NCBI RefSeq assembly: GCF_963082655.1
Contig: NC_081555.1
Location: 149,643,505 to 149,707,504 of the forward strand
Source of the DNA: Stomoxys calcitrans
Taxonomy: Eukaryota; Arthropoda; Insecta; Diptera; Muscidae
Direction of reading: 5' to 3'
DNA length: 64,000 nt
A program made the position numbers and the translations under genes. The number at the start of each line of letters is the position of its first letter. Position 1 is the first letter of the stretch. Below, in pieces: positions 35,346-46,734 of the stretch. Under the pieces are notes generated by a model. It was not told the origin of the DNA, did not search any database, and worked only from the letters and a program-made list of their open reading frames with translations.

Positions 35346-36695
35346 ACCTACGTCCAGCAGAACATAAAATGCCTAAAGTTTAAAGAGTGCTAGGGACCTG
35401 ACTCCCAGTTTAAGGCTATCGCGTGGCTATACACTCAACACACAGGTGTAATAGCGCTTCTCTCGGGACACTATTCCTTGCTGCATAAATCAACACCGCC
35501 GCAGTACCCTTACCTTATCGATCAATCTGCTGAGGGCATAGATGGCCAGAGCCAAATGCCCCACCATAGGTTGGAGTCGGCTGAACAACTGCCTTAAACA
35601 ATCAGAAAACCGTCCCGGGGCAAAGCTACCAAATCCTTACTATCGAGCGGCGACAAGCGTAGAACGCAATCGTCCTCTTTTGAGTCTTTTCTCCGCTTTT
35701 CTTCTGCAGCAAAGTTTCTGGTCAAGAATCTTGCCCTAGTACTTGGCCTAATGAGAGAACCTTTAGAGAACAAACGACCGCTGCCCCGATCATGACAAAA
35801 TCTTCCTAGAATAATGGTCCCTCGGTCAGAAAATGGAGTCTAGGAGACCTCCATAAGCGGATTGACGCTTACACACTTCGCTGTGGTAAAAATCATGGCG
35901 GTTATCACATCAAAAAAGACCAACTCCATGAAGACACCAAAATATTAATTGAATCAGTGCTTATGCCATTCATGTTGTCAACAAGGTTATTTCCCATCAC
36001 AAGTAATGCTATATTGATTTCTATACGGCCTTCCAAAATACTTGAATGTATTAGGAAAGGGATAGCAAAATAAACTTTCTCTCCCTCAATCTTATTTATA
36101 TCCCATGGAAGTTCCAATATGCAATAACTATCATAGATATTGTCTAATAAAAACTTTAAACAACTTTTTCAAACTTTTGCTTTATGTGAGTCAGGGTGAG
36201 AGATAAGTGAAATGCCTTCATTTATTGTATTTGTATATGGGTATGTCTAGGGCCGGTGGTTGATAGCAACAACACACCAAGAATATGTTGTATCAACGTG
36301 TGCATGTGGTAGTGTGCATGTGTTTTCGCATAACTGTATGCAAAGTGTGTTTGGTTGAACTGAAGTGCAGTCATGTTCTACAGTTTACAGAACAAACTTA
36401 AAGGCATTTAAGTGTAAACTTTTCCACTTTGCAGTTGTTTTTTAAACTTCTCATTTTTCCAATCGATTTAACCTCTGCTACTTCAGAGTAAAGTGTTTCG
36501 GAACTATTGAAACAATTACATAAAAGTAATATTAACAATAATATTTATTTAAACTACATGCGTTGGTACAAACTACGAGTGGTATTTGAAGTTAATATAA
36601 ATCATGTGAGCATTGGATATGGCAGAATTTGTTTGCATTCTCTCCCTCTATAAATTATATGGGAAGGAAGGACAATGTTGCTTAATATATTCAAA
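35346..36695. other. Unassigned; GC-richer first part may be a LINE relic
   Basis: At 35396-35500 one plus frame reads AIAWLYTQHTGVIALLSGHY, weakly like the GH-containing C-terminal region of LOA/R1 LINE proteins. The evidence is too thin for a call. From about 35830 to 36695 the sequence is AT-rich with no signal. Confidence 0.3.
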
Positions 36696-36773
36696 ACAAG
36701 TGAAAGAGCATTAAGTTCGGCCGAACTTTGGATACCCACCACCTCGAGTACAAATGTAAGCCACCTTTCGTCA
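36696..36773 (-). mobile_element. DINE-1-like 3' stub
   Basis: It contains ACAAGTGAAAGAGCATT, a shortened hairpin that is now a perfect 16-base palindrome (AAGTTCGGCCGAACTT), and GGATACCCACCACCTCGAG. The body is missing. Confidence 0.7.
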
Positions 36774-36807
36774 CCGTCTGTCTGTTTAAATCACGCTACA
36801 GTCTTTA
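36774..36807 (+). mobile_element. Alpha DINE at 36774-39240, left part
   Basis: The 34 bases run CACCGTCTGTCTG to CGCTACAGTCTTTA, the end of the 5' block of an alpha DINE. The same element continues at 37808 with AAAATAGAAATATTGAGC, after the nested beta copy. Its true 5' end is absent. Confidence 0.8.
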
Positions 36808-37807
36808 ACAAGTAAAAGCGTGCTAAGTTCGGCCGGGCCGAATCTTAGATACCCTCCACCATGGATCGCATTTGTCGCGTTCTTTTCCCGCCATCTCTTC
36901 TTAGGCAAAAAAAAAAAAAAGATATAAGAAAAGATTTGCTCTGCTATTAGAGCGATATCAAGATATGGTCCGGTTTGGACCACAATTAAATTATATGTTG
37001 GAGACCTGTGTAAAATGTCAGCCAATTCGAATAAGAATTGCACCCTATGGGGGTTCAAGAAGTAAAATAGAGAGATCGATTTATATGGGAGCTGTATCAG
37101 GCTATAGACCGATTCAGACCATAATAAACACGTATGTTGATGGTCATGAGAGAATCCGTCGTACAAAATTGCAGGCAAATCGGATAATAATTGCGACCTC
37201 TAGAGGCTCAAGAAGTCAAGATCCCAGATCGGTTTATATGGCAGCTATGTCAGGTTATGAACCGATTTGAATCTTATTTAACACAGTTGTTGAAAGTAAG
37301 AATAAAATACGTCTTGCAAAATTTCAGCCAAATCGGATAAGAATTGTGCTCTCTAGAGGCTCAAGAATTCAAGACCCAAGATCGGTTTATATGACAGATA
37401 TATCAAGTTATGGACCGATTTGAACCATACTTGGCACAGTTATTGGATATCATAACAAAACACGTCGTGCAAAATTTCATTCCAATCGGATAAGAATTGC
37501 GCACTCTAGAGGCTCAAGAAGTCAAGACCCAAGATCGGTTTATATGGCAGCTATATCAAAACATGAACCGATTTGGCCCATTTACAATCCCAACCGACCT
37601 ACATCAATAAGCAGTATTTATGCAAAATTTCAAGCGGCTAGCTTTACTCCTTCGAAAGTTAGCGTGCTTTCGACAGACAGACGGACGAACGGACATGGCT
37701 ACATCGACATAAAATGTCGCGACGATCAAGAATATATATAATTTATGGGGTCTCAGACGACTATTTCCAGTAGTTACAAACAGAAAGACGAAATGGTGGA
37801 GGGTATA
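36808..37807 (-). mobile_element. Beta DINE-1-like element, complete, nested
   Basis: A 1000-bp minus-strand copy that begins ACAAGTAAAAGCGTGC and ends TGGTGGAGGGTATA. It has three to four beta units and a 5' block from which about 35 bases are deleted (ACGAAATGGTGGAGG at the 5' end). It interrupts the alpha element within CAGTCTTTAAAAATAG, a sequence known intact from several other alpha copies, so both ends are exact. Confidence 0.9.
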
Positions 37808-39240
37808 AAAATAGAAATATTGAGCTGAAATTTTGCACAGATTCTTTTTTTGTTTGTTTGTCCATAAGCACGTTAAGTTCCAAAATTGGGCTATATTGGA
37901 CTATATCTTGATATAGCCCCCATATAGACCGATCCGCCGACTTAGGGTCTTAGGCCCATAAAAGCCACATTTATTATCCGATTTTGCCGAAATTAAGGTC
38001 AGTGAGTTAAGTTAAGCCCCTCGATATACTTCTGCATTATGGCACAGATCGGTCCAGATTTGGATATAGCTGTTATAGAGACCGATCTCTCGATTTAAGG
38101 TCTTGGGCTCATAAAGGCCCATTCATTGTCCGATGTCGCCGAAATTTGGGATAGTGAGTTGTGATAGGGCCTTCGACATCCTTCTTCAATTAGATATAGA
38201 TCGGTCCAGATTTGAACGTAGCTGCCATATAGACCGATCCCTCGATTTAAAGGTTTGAGTCATAAAAGACGCATTTATTGTCCGAAGTCGGCGAAATTTG
38301 AGACAGTGCGTTGTGATAGGCTCTTCGTCATATTTCTGCAATTTGGCCTAGGTCAGTTGAGATTTGGATATAGCTGCCATATAGCTGCCATATAGACCGA
38401 TCTCTCGATTTATGGTTTTGGACCCATAATTGAAGCTTTTATTGTCCGAAGTCGCCGAAATTTGAGACAGTGATCTGTGTTAGGCTCTTCAACGAAGTCA
38501 CCGAAATTTGAGATAGTGACCTGTGTTAGGCTCTTCAACATTCCTCTTCAATTTGGCCCAGATCGCTTCAGATTTGCATAAAGCTGCCATGTAGACCTAT
38601 TTCTCGATTTAAAGTCTTGGCCCCCTAAAGGCGCATTTATAATTCGATTTCGCTGAAATTAGACACAGTGACTTATGTTATTATGTTGTATAGCATGTCC
38701 GCCTATGACGCTGAACGCCTGGGTTCGAATCCTGGCGAGACCATCAGAAAAAATTTTCATCGGTGGTTTTCCCCTCCTAATGCTGGCAACATTTGTGAGG
38801 TTCTATGCCATGTAAAACTTCTCTCCAAAGAGATGTCGCACTGCGGCTCGCCGTTCGGACTCGGCTATAAAAAGGAGGCCCCTTATCATTGAGCTTAAAC
38901 TTGCATCGGACTGCACTCATTGATATGTGAAAAGTTTGCCCCTGTTCTTTATTGAAATGTTCATGGGCAAAATTTGCAATTTGCAAATATGGTTCAGATC
39001 GGTCTATATTTCGATATAGCTACCTAAAAAAAAACAATATTTTGTTCTACAAAATCGAACAATGACTTGTACTTACTAGACCATTCAATGTCCGTGCCGA
39101 AATTGGTCCAAATCGGACAAAATTTCGATATAGCTGCTATGGGGGAATAACTAAAGCATTTTTCACCGGATTATGGCGAAAGGTGGTTTGAATATACACC
39201 CGAAGTGGTGGGTATCCAAAGTTTGGCCCGGCCAAACTTT
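37808..39240 (+). mobile_element. Alpha DINE, right part, with a SINE
   Basis: Continuation of 36774-36807: about seven alpha units, a SINE at 38692-38977, then CCCGAAGTGGTGGGTATCC and a hairpin at 39219-39239 whose arms are AAGTTTGGCC and GGCCAAACTT. The tail after the hairpin is missing and LINE sequence starts at once. Confidence 0.82.
38692..38977 (+). mobile_element. tRNA-derived SINE, copy 3, 5' truncated
   Basis: It starts GCATGTCCGCCTATGACG, lacking the A box, and keeps the B box in CTGGGTTCGAATCCTGGCGA. The body matches copy 2, with ACTTCTCTCCAAAGAGATG and CGGACTCGGCTATAAAAAGG, and ends GGGCAAAATTTGC. It is inserted in an alpha DINE unit after GTTATTATGTTGTATA. Confidence 0.85.
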
Positions 39241-40347
39241 GTGTGGAGTAGATGTTTCTCTTCTCTCCGTTTCTCCCGATACCTCTCCTTCATACCTGCG
39301 TTGCTATTGATTGTCGGGCTACTCTGTATGCCGTATTTTGGGCTTCAGGAGCAACTCGACTCTCTGGTCGTACCTTAGGTTTCTTGGGGGAGACTTCCAG
39401 TACCCAAAGACGGATTTCGCTGCATTTTCCAAGGAGTGGGCAATGGTTTGGCACTGCGCCATTATATCATCGAAACAAGGAGTGCTTTTATCAAACAGTT
39501 GGGTCAGTCGAGTGGAGTATGCCGCTGCCATTTGTTGTGTTTGCAGATTTTCAAAGTCCAGCTTCCGTGCAGTGTCAGATCGTACTTTCCTCGTCATGCT
39601 CAAACGGGTGCGAATCTTTGATTCAACAAGGTAATGATCGGAATCTATATTCGCTTCAGGGATCGATCGTACATCTTACACGCTGAATAAATGCCTTCCA
39701 TCTATCACAACGTGATCTATTTAGTTCCTCGTGTTTTGATCAGATGACAGCCATATGGGAATGTGATTATTTTTATGTGGAAATCTGGTGCTGCTAACTA
39801 CCATGTTTTTTGCCGCGGCGATATCTATCTGCCTCAACCCATTACAGGACGTTTTCTCGTGGAGGCTAAACTTTCCGACTGTTGGACCAAAGATGTCTTC
39901 CTTCCCTATCTTCGCATTAAAATCTCCCAGAACAATTTTAATATCATGGGCGGGGCAGTGGTCATATTCTCTCTCTAGGCGCTCGTAGAAAATATCCTTG
40001 GTCAGCTCGTCTTTGTCTTCCGTCGGAGCATGGGCACAAATAAGGCTGATATTGAAGAATTTGGCTGTTAGGCGGATTGTGGCTGGCCTCTCATTCACCG
40101 GAGTAAAGCTTGAGACAAGGTGTTTCAGTCTCCGACTAACCAAAAATCCACAGTCAAATTATTGCCTCTTGTAATGGTAGCCATAGTATAGCTCGTAACC
40201 GTTTGGTGTTTTCGTGACGCCATTCCCGATACGTCGCACTTCCTGCAAGGCGGTAATATCTGCCTTGTACTTCTCCAATACATCCGCCAGCGCGTATACT
40301 GCACCTACTCTATAAAAAGTGCGGACATTCCAGGTACAGATCCTCAA
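39241..40347 (-). pseudogene. RTE-like LINE, endonuclease region
   Basis: Reading the minus strand from 40347: ICTWNVRTFYRVGA and DITALQEVRR (endonuclease motifs with the catalytic N and E), a break near 40150, then ICAHAPTEDKDE, IVLGDFNAKIG (catalytic D and N) and, near 39630-39650, an IDSDHY motif (SDH box). A further frame at 39603-39319 covers the linker, with KVRSDTARKLDFENL. This order is that of the AP-type endonuclease of RTE-clade non-LTR elements. There are several stops and frameshifts, no reverse transcriptase follows, and the copy is cut by the DINE at 39240. Confidence 0.8.
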
Positions 40348-40409
40348 ATCATGGTCCTTTCTTCCTTTTTGCCTTTGCGTGGGTCATCACCGTCAGGCGA
40401 GTCCGTTTT
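40348..40409 (-). mobile_element. LINE 5' leader remnant
   Basis: Sequence upstream of the endonuclease frame (CAGATCCTCAAATCATGGTC, then TCACCGTCAGGCGAGTCCG). A diverged copy of its last 45 bases occurs at 42057-42106, again directly before a DINE start. Confidence 0.5.
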
Positions 40410-42056
40410 TATACCCTCCACTATAGGATTGGGGTATACTAATTTCGTCATTCTGTTTGTAACTCCTCGAAATATTCGTCTAAGACCCCATAAAGTATAT
40501 AAATTGCTGATCGTTATGACATTTTAAGTCGAACTAGCCATGTCCTTCCGTCTGTCCTTCCGTCCATCCGTCTGTCTGTCGAAAGCACGCCAACTTTCGA
40601 AGGAGTAAAGCTAGCCGCTTGAAATTTTGCACAAATACTTTTGATTAGTGTAGGTCGGTTGGTACTGTAAATGGGCCAAATCGGTCCATGTTTTGATATA
40701 GCTGCCATATAAACCGAACTTGGGTCTTGACTTCTTGAGCCTCTAGAGGGCGCAATTCTTATCCGATTTTATTGAAATTTTGCACGTAGTGTTTTGGAAC
40801 GACTTCCAACATTTACGCTAAGTATGGTTTACATCGGTCCATGTTTTGATATAGCTGCCATATAAACCGATCTTGGGTCTTGACTTCTTGCAACTCTAGA
40901 GGGCGAAATTCTTATCCGATTTTATTGAAATTTTGCACGAAGTGTTTTGGTATCACTTCCAAGATTAACGCTAAGTATGGTTTCAATCGGTCCATGTTTT
41001 GATATAGCTGCCATATAAACTGATCTTGGGTCTTGACTTCTAGAGGGCGAAATTCTTATCCGATTTTATTGAAATTTTGCACGTAGTGTTTTTGTATGAC
41101 TTCCAATATTTACGCTAAGTACGGTTTACATCGGTCCGTGTTTTGATATAGCTGCCATATAAACCGAACTTGGGTCTTGACTTCTTGAGCCTCTAGAGGG
41201 CGCAATTCTCGTCCGATTTAATTGAAATTTTGCACGTAGTGTTTTGGTAGCACTTCCAACAACTGCGCTAAGTATGGTCCAATTCGGTCGGTAACCTGAT
41301 ATAGCTGCCATATAAACTGATCTTGGGTCTTGACTTCTTCAGCCTCTAGAGGGCGCAATTCTCGTCCGATTTAATTGAAATTTTGTACGTAGTGTTTTGG
41401 TATCATTTTCAACAACTGTGCTTGGTATGATTCAAATCGGTTCATAACCTGATATAGCTGCGATATAAACCGATCTGAGATCTTGACTTCTTGAACCTCT
41501 AGAGGGCGCAATCCTCATCCGATTTGGATGAAATTTTGTACAACGACTTCTCCCATTACATTCAACATACATGTCCAATATCTATAGTTTGATACAACTC
41601 CCATATAAACCGATCTCTCGATTTTGCTTATTGAGCCCCTACAAGGTGCAATTCTTATCTGAATGGACTGAAATACAACAACAACAAATACGAATCAGAC
41701 TATAACTTGGTATAGCTCCTAAGAAGGGACACCGGGCAAAGAACTCGACAAATGCTATCGTTGGTGGAAAGTATATATTGGATTGCCCAAAAAGTAATTG
41801 AGGATTTTTCATATAGCCGGCGTTGACAAATTTTTTCACAGCTTGTGACTCGGTACTTGCATTATTTCTTCTCTCAGTTATCAGCTGTTACTTTTAGCTG
41901 CTTTAGAAAAAAAGTGTAAAAAAGTATACTTGATTAAAGTTCATTCTAAGTTTTATTAAAAATGCATTTACTTTCTTTTAAAAAATCCGCAATTACTTTT
42001 TGGGCAACCCAATATATAAGATTTGGCCCTGCCGAACTTAGCACTCTCTTACTTGT
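40410..42056 (+). mobile_element. Beta DINE-1-like element with a MITE
   Basis: It starts TATACCCTCCACTATAGGAT and has the 5' block (CCATAAAGTATATAAATTGC, GTCCATCCGTCTGTCTGTCG). Six to seven beta units follow. A MITE at 41778-42012 sits inside the subterminal repeat. The 3' end is a mutated hairpin (GATTTGGCCC, GCCGAACTT) and TCTTACTTGT. Confidence 0.82.
41778..42012 (+). mobile_element. Mariner-type MITE, copy 4
   Basis: A 235-bp element with ends TTGGATTGCCCAAAAAGTAA and TTACTTTTTGGGCAACCCAA. TA is present on both sides (41776-41777, 42013-42014). It is in the same orientation as copy 1. Confidence 0.9.
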
Positions 42057-42106
42057 TCAACCTTTTTTCGTTTGCGTTGATCGTCAACGTCAGGCGGGTC
42101 CGTTTT

Positions 42107-43032
42107 TATGCCCACCACCGAAGGACGGGAGTAAATTCATTTTGTCATTCCGTTTGCAACACATCGAAATATCCATTTCCGACCCTAAAATTTATATAAA
42201 TTCATGATCAGCATAAAAATCTAAGACGATCTCGTCATGTCTGTCCGCCTGTCCGTCCGTCTTTCTATTGAAATCACGCTACAGCCTTTAAAAATGGAAA
42301 TATTGGCCTGAAACTTTGCACAGATTGTTTTTTTGTCCATAAGCAGGTTAAGTGCGAAGATGGGCTAAATCGGACTATATCTTGATATAGCCCCCATATA
42401 GACCGATCCGCCGATTTAGGGTCTTCGGCCCATAAAAGCCACATTTATTATCCGATTTTGCTGACATTTGGGACAGTGCTTTGTGTTAGGCTCTTCGAAC
42501 TCCTTCGTTAATTTGGCCCAAATCGGTCCAGATTTGGATACAGCTGCCATATAGACCGATCTCTCGATTTATGGTTCTGGACCAATAAAAGGTGCATCTA
42601 TTGTCCGATGTCGCCAAAATTTGGGACAGTGAGTTATGTTAGGCCCCACGATATCTTTTAGCAAAATGGCACAGATCGGTCCAGATTCGAATATAGCTGC
42701 CATATAGACCGATCTCTCGATTTAAGATCTTAGGCCCATAAAAGGAGCATTTAATGTCAGATTTCGCCGAAATTTGGGTCATTGAGTTGTGTTAGACCCT
42801 TCGACATCCTTATTCAATTTGGTCCAGATCGGTCCAGAATTGGATATAGCTGTCCGATCTCTCGATATAATGTTTTGGGCCCATAAAAGCGAATTTATTG
42901 TACGATTTCGCCGAAATTTGGGACAGTGAGTTATGTTAGGCACTTCAACAACCTTCTTCAATTTGGCCCAGATCGGTTCACATTTGGATATAGCTGTCAT
43001 TTAGACCGATCTCTCGATTTAAGGTTTTGGAC
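42107..43032 (+). mobile_element. Alpha DINE-1-like element, 3' truncated
   Basis: It starts TATGCCCACCACCGAAGGAC and has the 5' block and five alpha units, stopping at AAGGTTTTGGACTACTGCG without hairpin or tail. Confidence 0.78.
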
Positions 43033-44750
43033 TACTGCGCATAAAAACGAAGCTTTCGACTATCCGCAACCTGTGGACGGTAGCTTTTACCAAAGCTTCC
43101 CATGATATCGATGGATACCACACAAGCCGGAGCTCTATAGCAACGTTTCCACATTGGTTTTTATACTATAAAAAATCCGAAAGGGCTCACGAAGGTAAAG
43201 AGGTCATAAAGACTTCTTTCAAATATTAAGGATATCATAATTCATTTCATGGCCTAAGGTTTACCTAAAGTCAGGGCAAATATAGAAAAGAATCTCATTT
43301 CTTTGAACATAAAAGGCTTGACTAATTCTAATACATTTTGTTCATGAACTCCAAGTCAAAGTCACTTGAATTTCCAATTCCCCTCCCACATCCTTGGAGT
43401 ATTGACATATGCCTAAGGAAATGTAATTTAGCAATTGTTTCACATTCTCCAATTGAATTTAGCATTCAGAAAAGTTTATGTTTTGCCATCATTTTTTTTG
43501 TTTTTCTCTGAGGGGAAAGTTAACTTAAATAAAAACATTGGTTCGGCACACAACTTCAGCTGGTGGCTACAACATGCCGAATAGGCTTTCTTTTGAAAAT
43601 TGTAACATTTTAAACGTAAATTCACCAAAAAAGAGCACTTTCAAATGCTTAAAACATCAACGGCGGTGGCGGCAAATGGTAGAGAGATCAAAAAATCATT
43701 CTTTGCTTTCGTTGTTTTGCAAAATACTTTTGCCAATACCAAGCAACAACGGCTTGCCTTGGCTTTTTGAAGTAATTTTGCCAAAGAACAGCCAAAGTTT
43801 GTTAAGTTTTTTACTATGCCAAAAGAGAAAAGCAAAACGAAAAAAAAACGACAGCGTGTGTACCAAATACCAGCTATTTAAGGTCCTCCACCAATACTCT
43901 GCCGCTTCCTCAATATCACTCCTGTTTGATGGAAATCAAAGGCAAGGCTAGGCGCCTTACCGGCCTACCTGTTGGGAAGGATAATGGCAAAGTAACGAAA
44001 CGAGGCAAACAGCGCAGCATACAAATCACACACACACACACACACTCACCATTGGCATCGCCCTACAAAAACAACCACCATAAACCCTGTGAGCATCTCC
44101 TCTGATGGAGCTGAAGGGGTTGAAAGAATGAAAGAAAAAAATCAACAACAGCAACAAACATCAAAAACTTTGAAAGGATTTCATAAAAAGGACTTTAAAG
44201 TAAAATTCAATCAAAGAAGAAATCAATTTAGATATTAAATTTTGTTATGCTCTTTTCAAAGTGTAGCCAAGTTGAAAGACTTTCAATGGAATTTGTTTTA
44301 AGGTGGCACAGAATGGGCTAACATTACCTTTAGGTTTGCTTTTCGTTTTCGTTTTCGTTTTTTTCTTTTTTTTTTTTTTGTTTTTTTGTGAAAGGTGATC
44401 AAAAGCTTTTAGCGAAATGCTTTTCTGCGAAATTTGTATAAGGAAATATTTTGGTTAAAGGCAACAAAAACTAAAGCCATTGTGATTTTTAAAAAGGTTT
44501 ATTAAAAAGTTTTGAAATTAACTCATGGCACACAAAGGGAAAATTTTATGAGTTTTTTCTTTTTTGAAAAATGACATTAATGGGAAATTTAATAAAAGCC
44601 AAATTTTCAAAAGATTTTTTTTAAAAATTGCTTGAATTTGTTTTCATAGGAAATTACGACCCAAAGGATCTTGCCAAAAAATTTTGTTAAAAAAAAAAAT
44701 TTTAATAAAAATTTCTTCAAAATATTTTTGGAAACGTTTGGAAACATTTG
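43033..44750. other. Unassigned AT-rich sequence
   Basis: No assignable gene. The 137-residue frame at 43538-43951 (plus) is the longest non-repeat frame here, but it has no recognised domain, contains low-complexity lysine-rich parts and has a competing minus frame. A (CA)n run is at 44028-44045 and T-runs near 44340-44386. Confidence 0.45.
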
Positions 44751-45265
44751 GGTCCCCCTGGATAACCTATATCGGATGCAAGAGAACTGTAGTCAGCAGT
44801 GAATTTTGTTACGTAGAGCCTGAATGAGGCCTTCCGGAGGGCATGTCCAGAGGCCTAGGTCCCCCTGGAAGACCTATATCGGATGCAAGGGAACTGTAGT
44901 CAGCAGTGAATTTTGTTACGTAGAGCCTGAATGAGGCCTTCCGGAGGGCATGTCCAGAGGCCTGGGTCACTCTGGAAGACCTATATCGGATGCAAGGGTC
45001 CTGGAGTCAGCAGTGAATTTTGATACGTAGAGCCTGAATGAAGCCTTCCGGAGGGCATGACCAGAGGCCTGGGTCACCCTGGAAGACCTATATCGGATGC
45101 AAGGGTCCTGGAGTCAGCAGTGAATTTTGTTACGCAGAGCCTGAATGAGGCCTTCCCTCAGACGAACCATATCGGATGCAAGGGTAGACTTATATCGGAT
45201 GCATAGGTCCTGGAGTCAGCAGTGAATTTTTTTACGCAGAGCCTGAATGAGGTCTTTCGTCAGAC
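44751..45265 (+). repeat. 107-bp tandem repeat, about 4.6 copies, in a LINE
   Basis: Units start at 44751, 44858, 44965 and 45072 (exactly 107 bp apart), with a fifth damaged unit to about 45265. Each contains CCTATATCGGATGCAAG, GTCAGCAGTGAATTTTGTTA and GAGCCTGAATGAGGCCTTCC. A plus frame of the unit reads SLNEAFRRACPE, close to the segment that follows the endonuclease in LOA/Jockey-type LINEs (a TxxLxxAFxxACP-like pattern), and the flank after the array continues as such a LINE. This looks like local amplification of LINE coding sequence. The LINE reading is moderately sure. Confidence 0.75.
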
Positions 45266-45985
45266 GATCCAATCATAATGTACCCCGGAACTAATGGTAC
45301 TAAGGAAGTAAAGCAGGTGACTCTGCGAAAAGCGAATAGGAAATACACAGCCTAGGCAGCTTCAAGAAGGACACAAGGAAAGCGAAGACAAGTTCCTAGG
45401 AGAAATTCAGCGGATAATATTGGGTTGCCCAAAAAGTAATTGCGGATTTTTCATATAGTCGGCGTTGACAAATTTTTTCACAGCTTGTGACTCTGTAATT
45501 GCATTCTTTCTTCTGTCAGTTATCAGCTGTTACTTTTAGCTTACTTTAGAAAAAAAGTGTAAAAAAAGAATATTTGATAAAAGTTCATTCTAAGTTTTAT
45601 TGAAAATACATTTAATTTCTTTTAAAAAATCCGCAATTACTTTTTGGGCAACCCAATAGTAGGGCACTAGTGTAGCATCTAGATCGTACAAAGTGCCATC
45701 CAATGAAGGATCCCAGATCGCCAAGTTCTTTAAGGATAAAAGCATGGAACCCACAGCAAAAAAAAACTAGCAGACGGTGGAAATACTGATGAAGACATAT
45801 TTTCCTCCTCCAGGCATGGGATAGCTGTGAGCACCACACAGGCTGGAACATTGATTTCCGATCTATGTTCTGTTCATTGTTGTCACGAGAAGCTTAGCTG
45901 CGAGCTATCGGGCGCATCCAAAGGTTGCGGATAGTGCAATGCTCCATACAGAGTAACTGCAACGGTAGTCGCCAACATCGAGCTG
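45266..45985 (+). pseudogene. LINE relic, linker between endonuclease and RT
   Basis: Frames with several stops read pieces such as FKKDTRKAKTSS (near 45362-45400), similar to the basic linker FKKxIRKAKRSSW of LOA/R1-like LINEs, and KVPSNEGSQIAKFFKDKS (45690-45743). A MITE at 45420-45656 interrupts it. Assignment rests on weak motifs plus position between the 107-bp repeat and the clear RT motifs at 46470-46780. Confidence 0.45.
45420..45656 (+). mobile_element. Mariner-type MITE, copy 5
   Basis: A 237-bp element with ends TTGGGTTGCCCAAAAAGTAA and TTACTTTTTGGGCAACCCAA and TA at 45418-45419 and 45657-45658. It is intact and the only one of the six not inserted in or beside a DINE. Confidence 0.93.
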
Positions 45986-46185
45986 TATCGAGCGAAGAGT
46001 CTCAGTGAGAGGCTGGGCGACACCGGCTCTTGCACAAAAGCGGGTTATTGGCGCCTTTAAATAACCAATGGACACCCTGTTCCCGAAGCGATCGGTCCTT
46101 TCGACTGGAACGAACTTGCTCACTTACAGGAGCTTGACGAGGGTAGCCACCTCCACATGAAAATGAGACTAAAACAGCAACAACC
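45986..46185 (-). repeat. Dispersed repeat shared with 16218-16447, copy 2
   Basis: It shares, in order, AGAGTCTCAGTGA, GGCTCTTGCACAAA, TTGGCGCCTTTAAATAAC, CACCCTGTTCCCG and CCACCTCCACATGAAAATGA. The sequence diverges on both sides, which sets approximate limits of the family. Confidence 0.6.
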
Positions 46186-46204
46186 ACACATTTTCCTGGC
46201 AGCC

Positions 46205-46400
46205 AGGTCTGAATCCATGTCTATGTAAGGTTATAGGTCGACTCGGACCGTACTTATCGCAGTTGTTGAAAGTCTTAACGGTACACCACATGCCAAATTT
46301 TAGCCAAATTGGACAAAAATTGCTGCTTGTAATCGGGAGATTCGGTTTATATGGGAGCTTTATCAGGTTGTATACCGACTAAAACCGTACTAAGCACTAA
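46205..46400 (-). mobile_element. DINE array fragment
   Basis: One and a half units of mixed beta/delta type (CCAAATTTTAGCCAAATTGG, GGAGATTCGGTTTATATGGG). It has no ends. Confidence 0.55.
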
Positions 46401-46734
46401 GGATAATAAGCCTCGTGGCAGGATTATTAATGAGGACTTCCGAGAAAGTGTCGCCAGAAGGCGGTTGAAAAGGAGAACTCCGCAAAAGAGTTGTTCTCGC
46501 CAATGCTCTGGAAACACGTGATGAAAAACGACGTATTTTATCTCTACGGAGATGGCATAAAATTGATTCGAGATAAAGGAAAGATCACTGTGGAGACTAT
46601 TGGGATGGGCCACGTTAAATGGCTTGAGCACCAAGCCAACGAATACAGAGCTCGTGCTCTTCACTCAGAGATATAAGTTACAGGATTTGAGACTCCCGTC
46701 TTTGGATTTGACCACTCTGCACTTTTCAAAGGGT
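46401..46734 (+). pseudogene. LINE reverse transcriptase relic, left of the satellite
   Basis: In shifting frames the plus strand reads RTPQKS, FSPMLWKHVMKN (compare RGTPQGGVLSPLLW), LYGDGIKLIRDKGK at 46542 onward (the catalytic box, here YGDG instead of YADD), then LNGLSTKPTNTELVLFTQRY and KLQDLRLPSLDL. These are consecutive landmarks of LOA/Jockey-type reverse transcriptases. Stops, frameshifts and the altered catalytic box show that it is dead. The frame then reads HFSKGLVLDSSLS across the start of the satellite at 46735. Confidence 0.8.

Noticed and set aside
41962..42207. ORF starting MHLLSFKKSAITFWA as a mariner transposase
   Set aside because: The frame is only the MITE end plus flanking DINE. 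The same residues appear wherever the MITE occurs.
43538..43951. 137-residue ORF as a host gene
   Set aside because: No recognised domain, lysine-rich low complexity, a competing minus frame, and no promoter or splice evidence.
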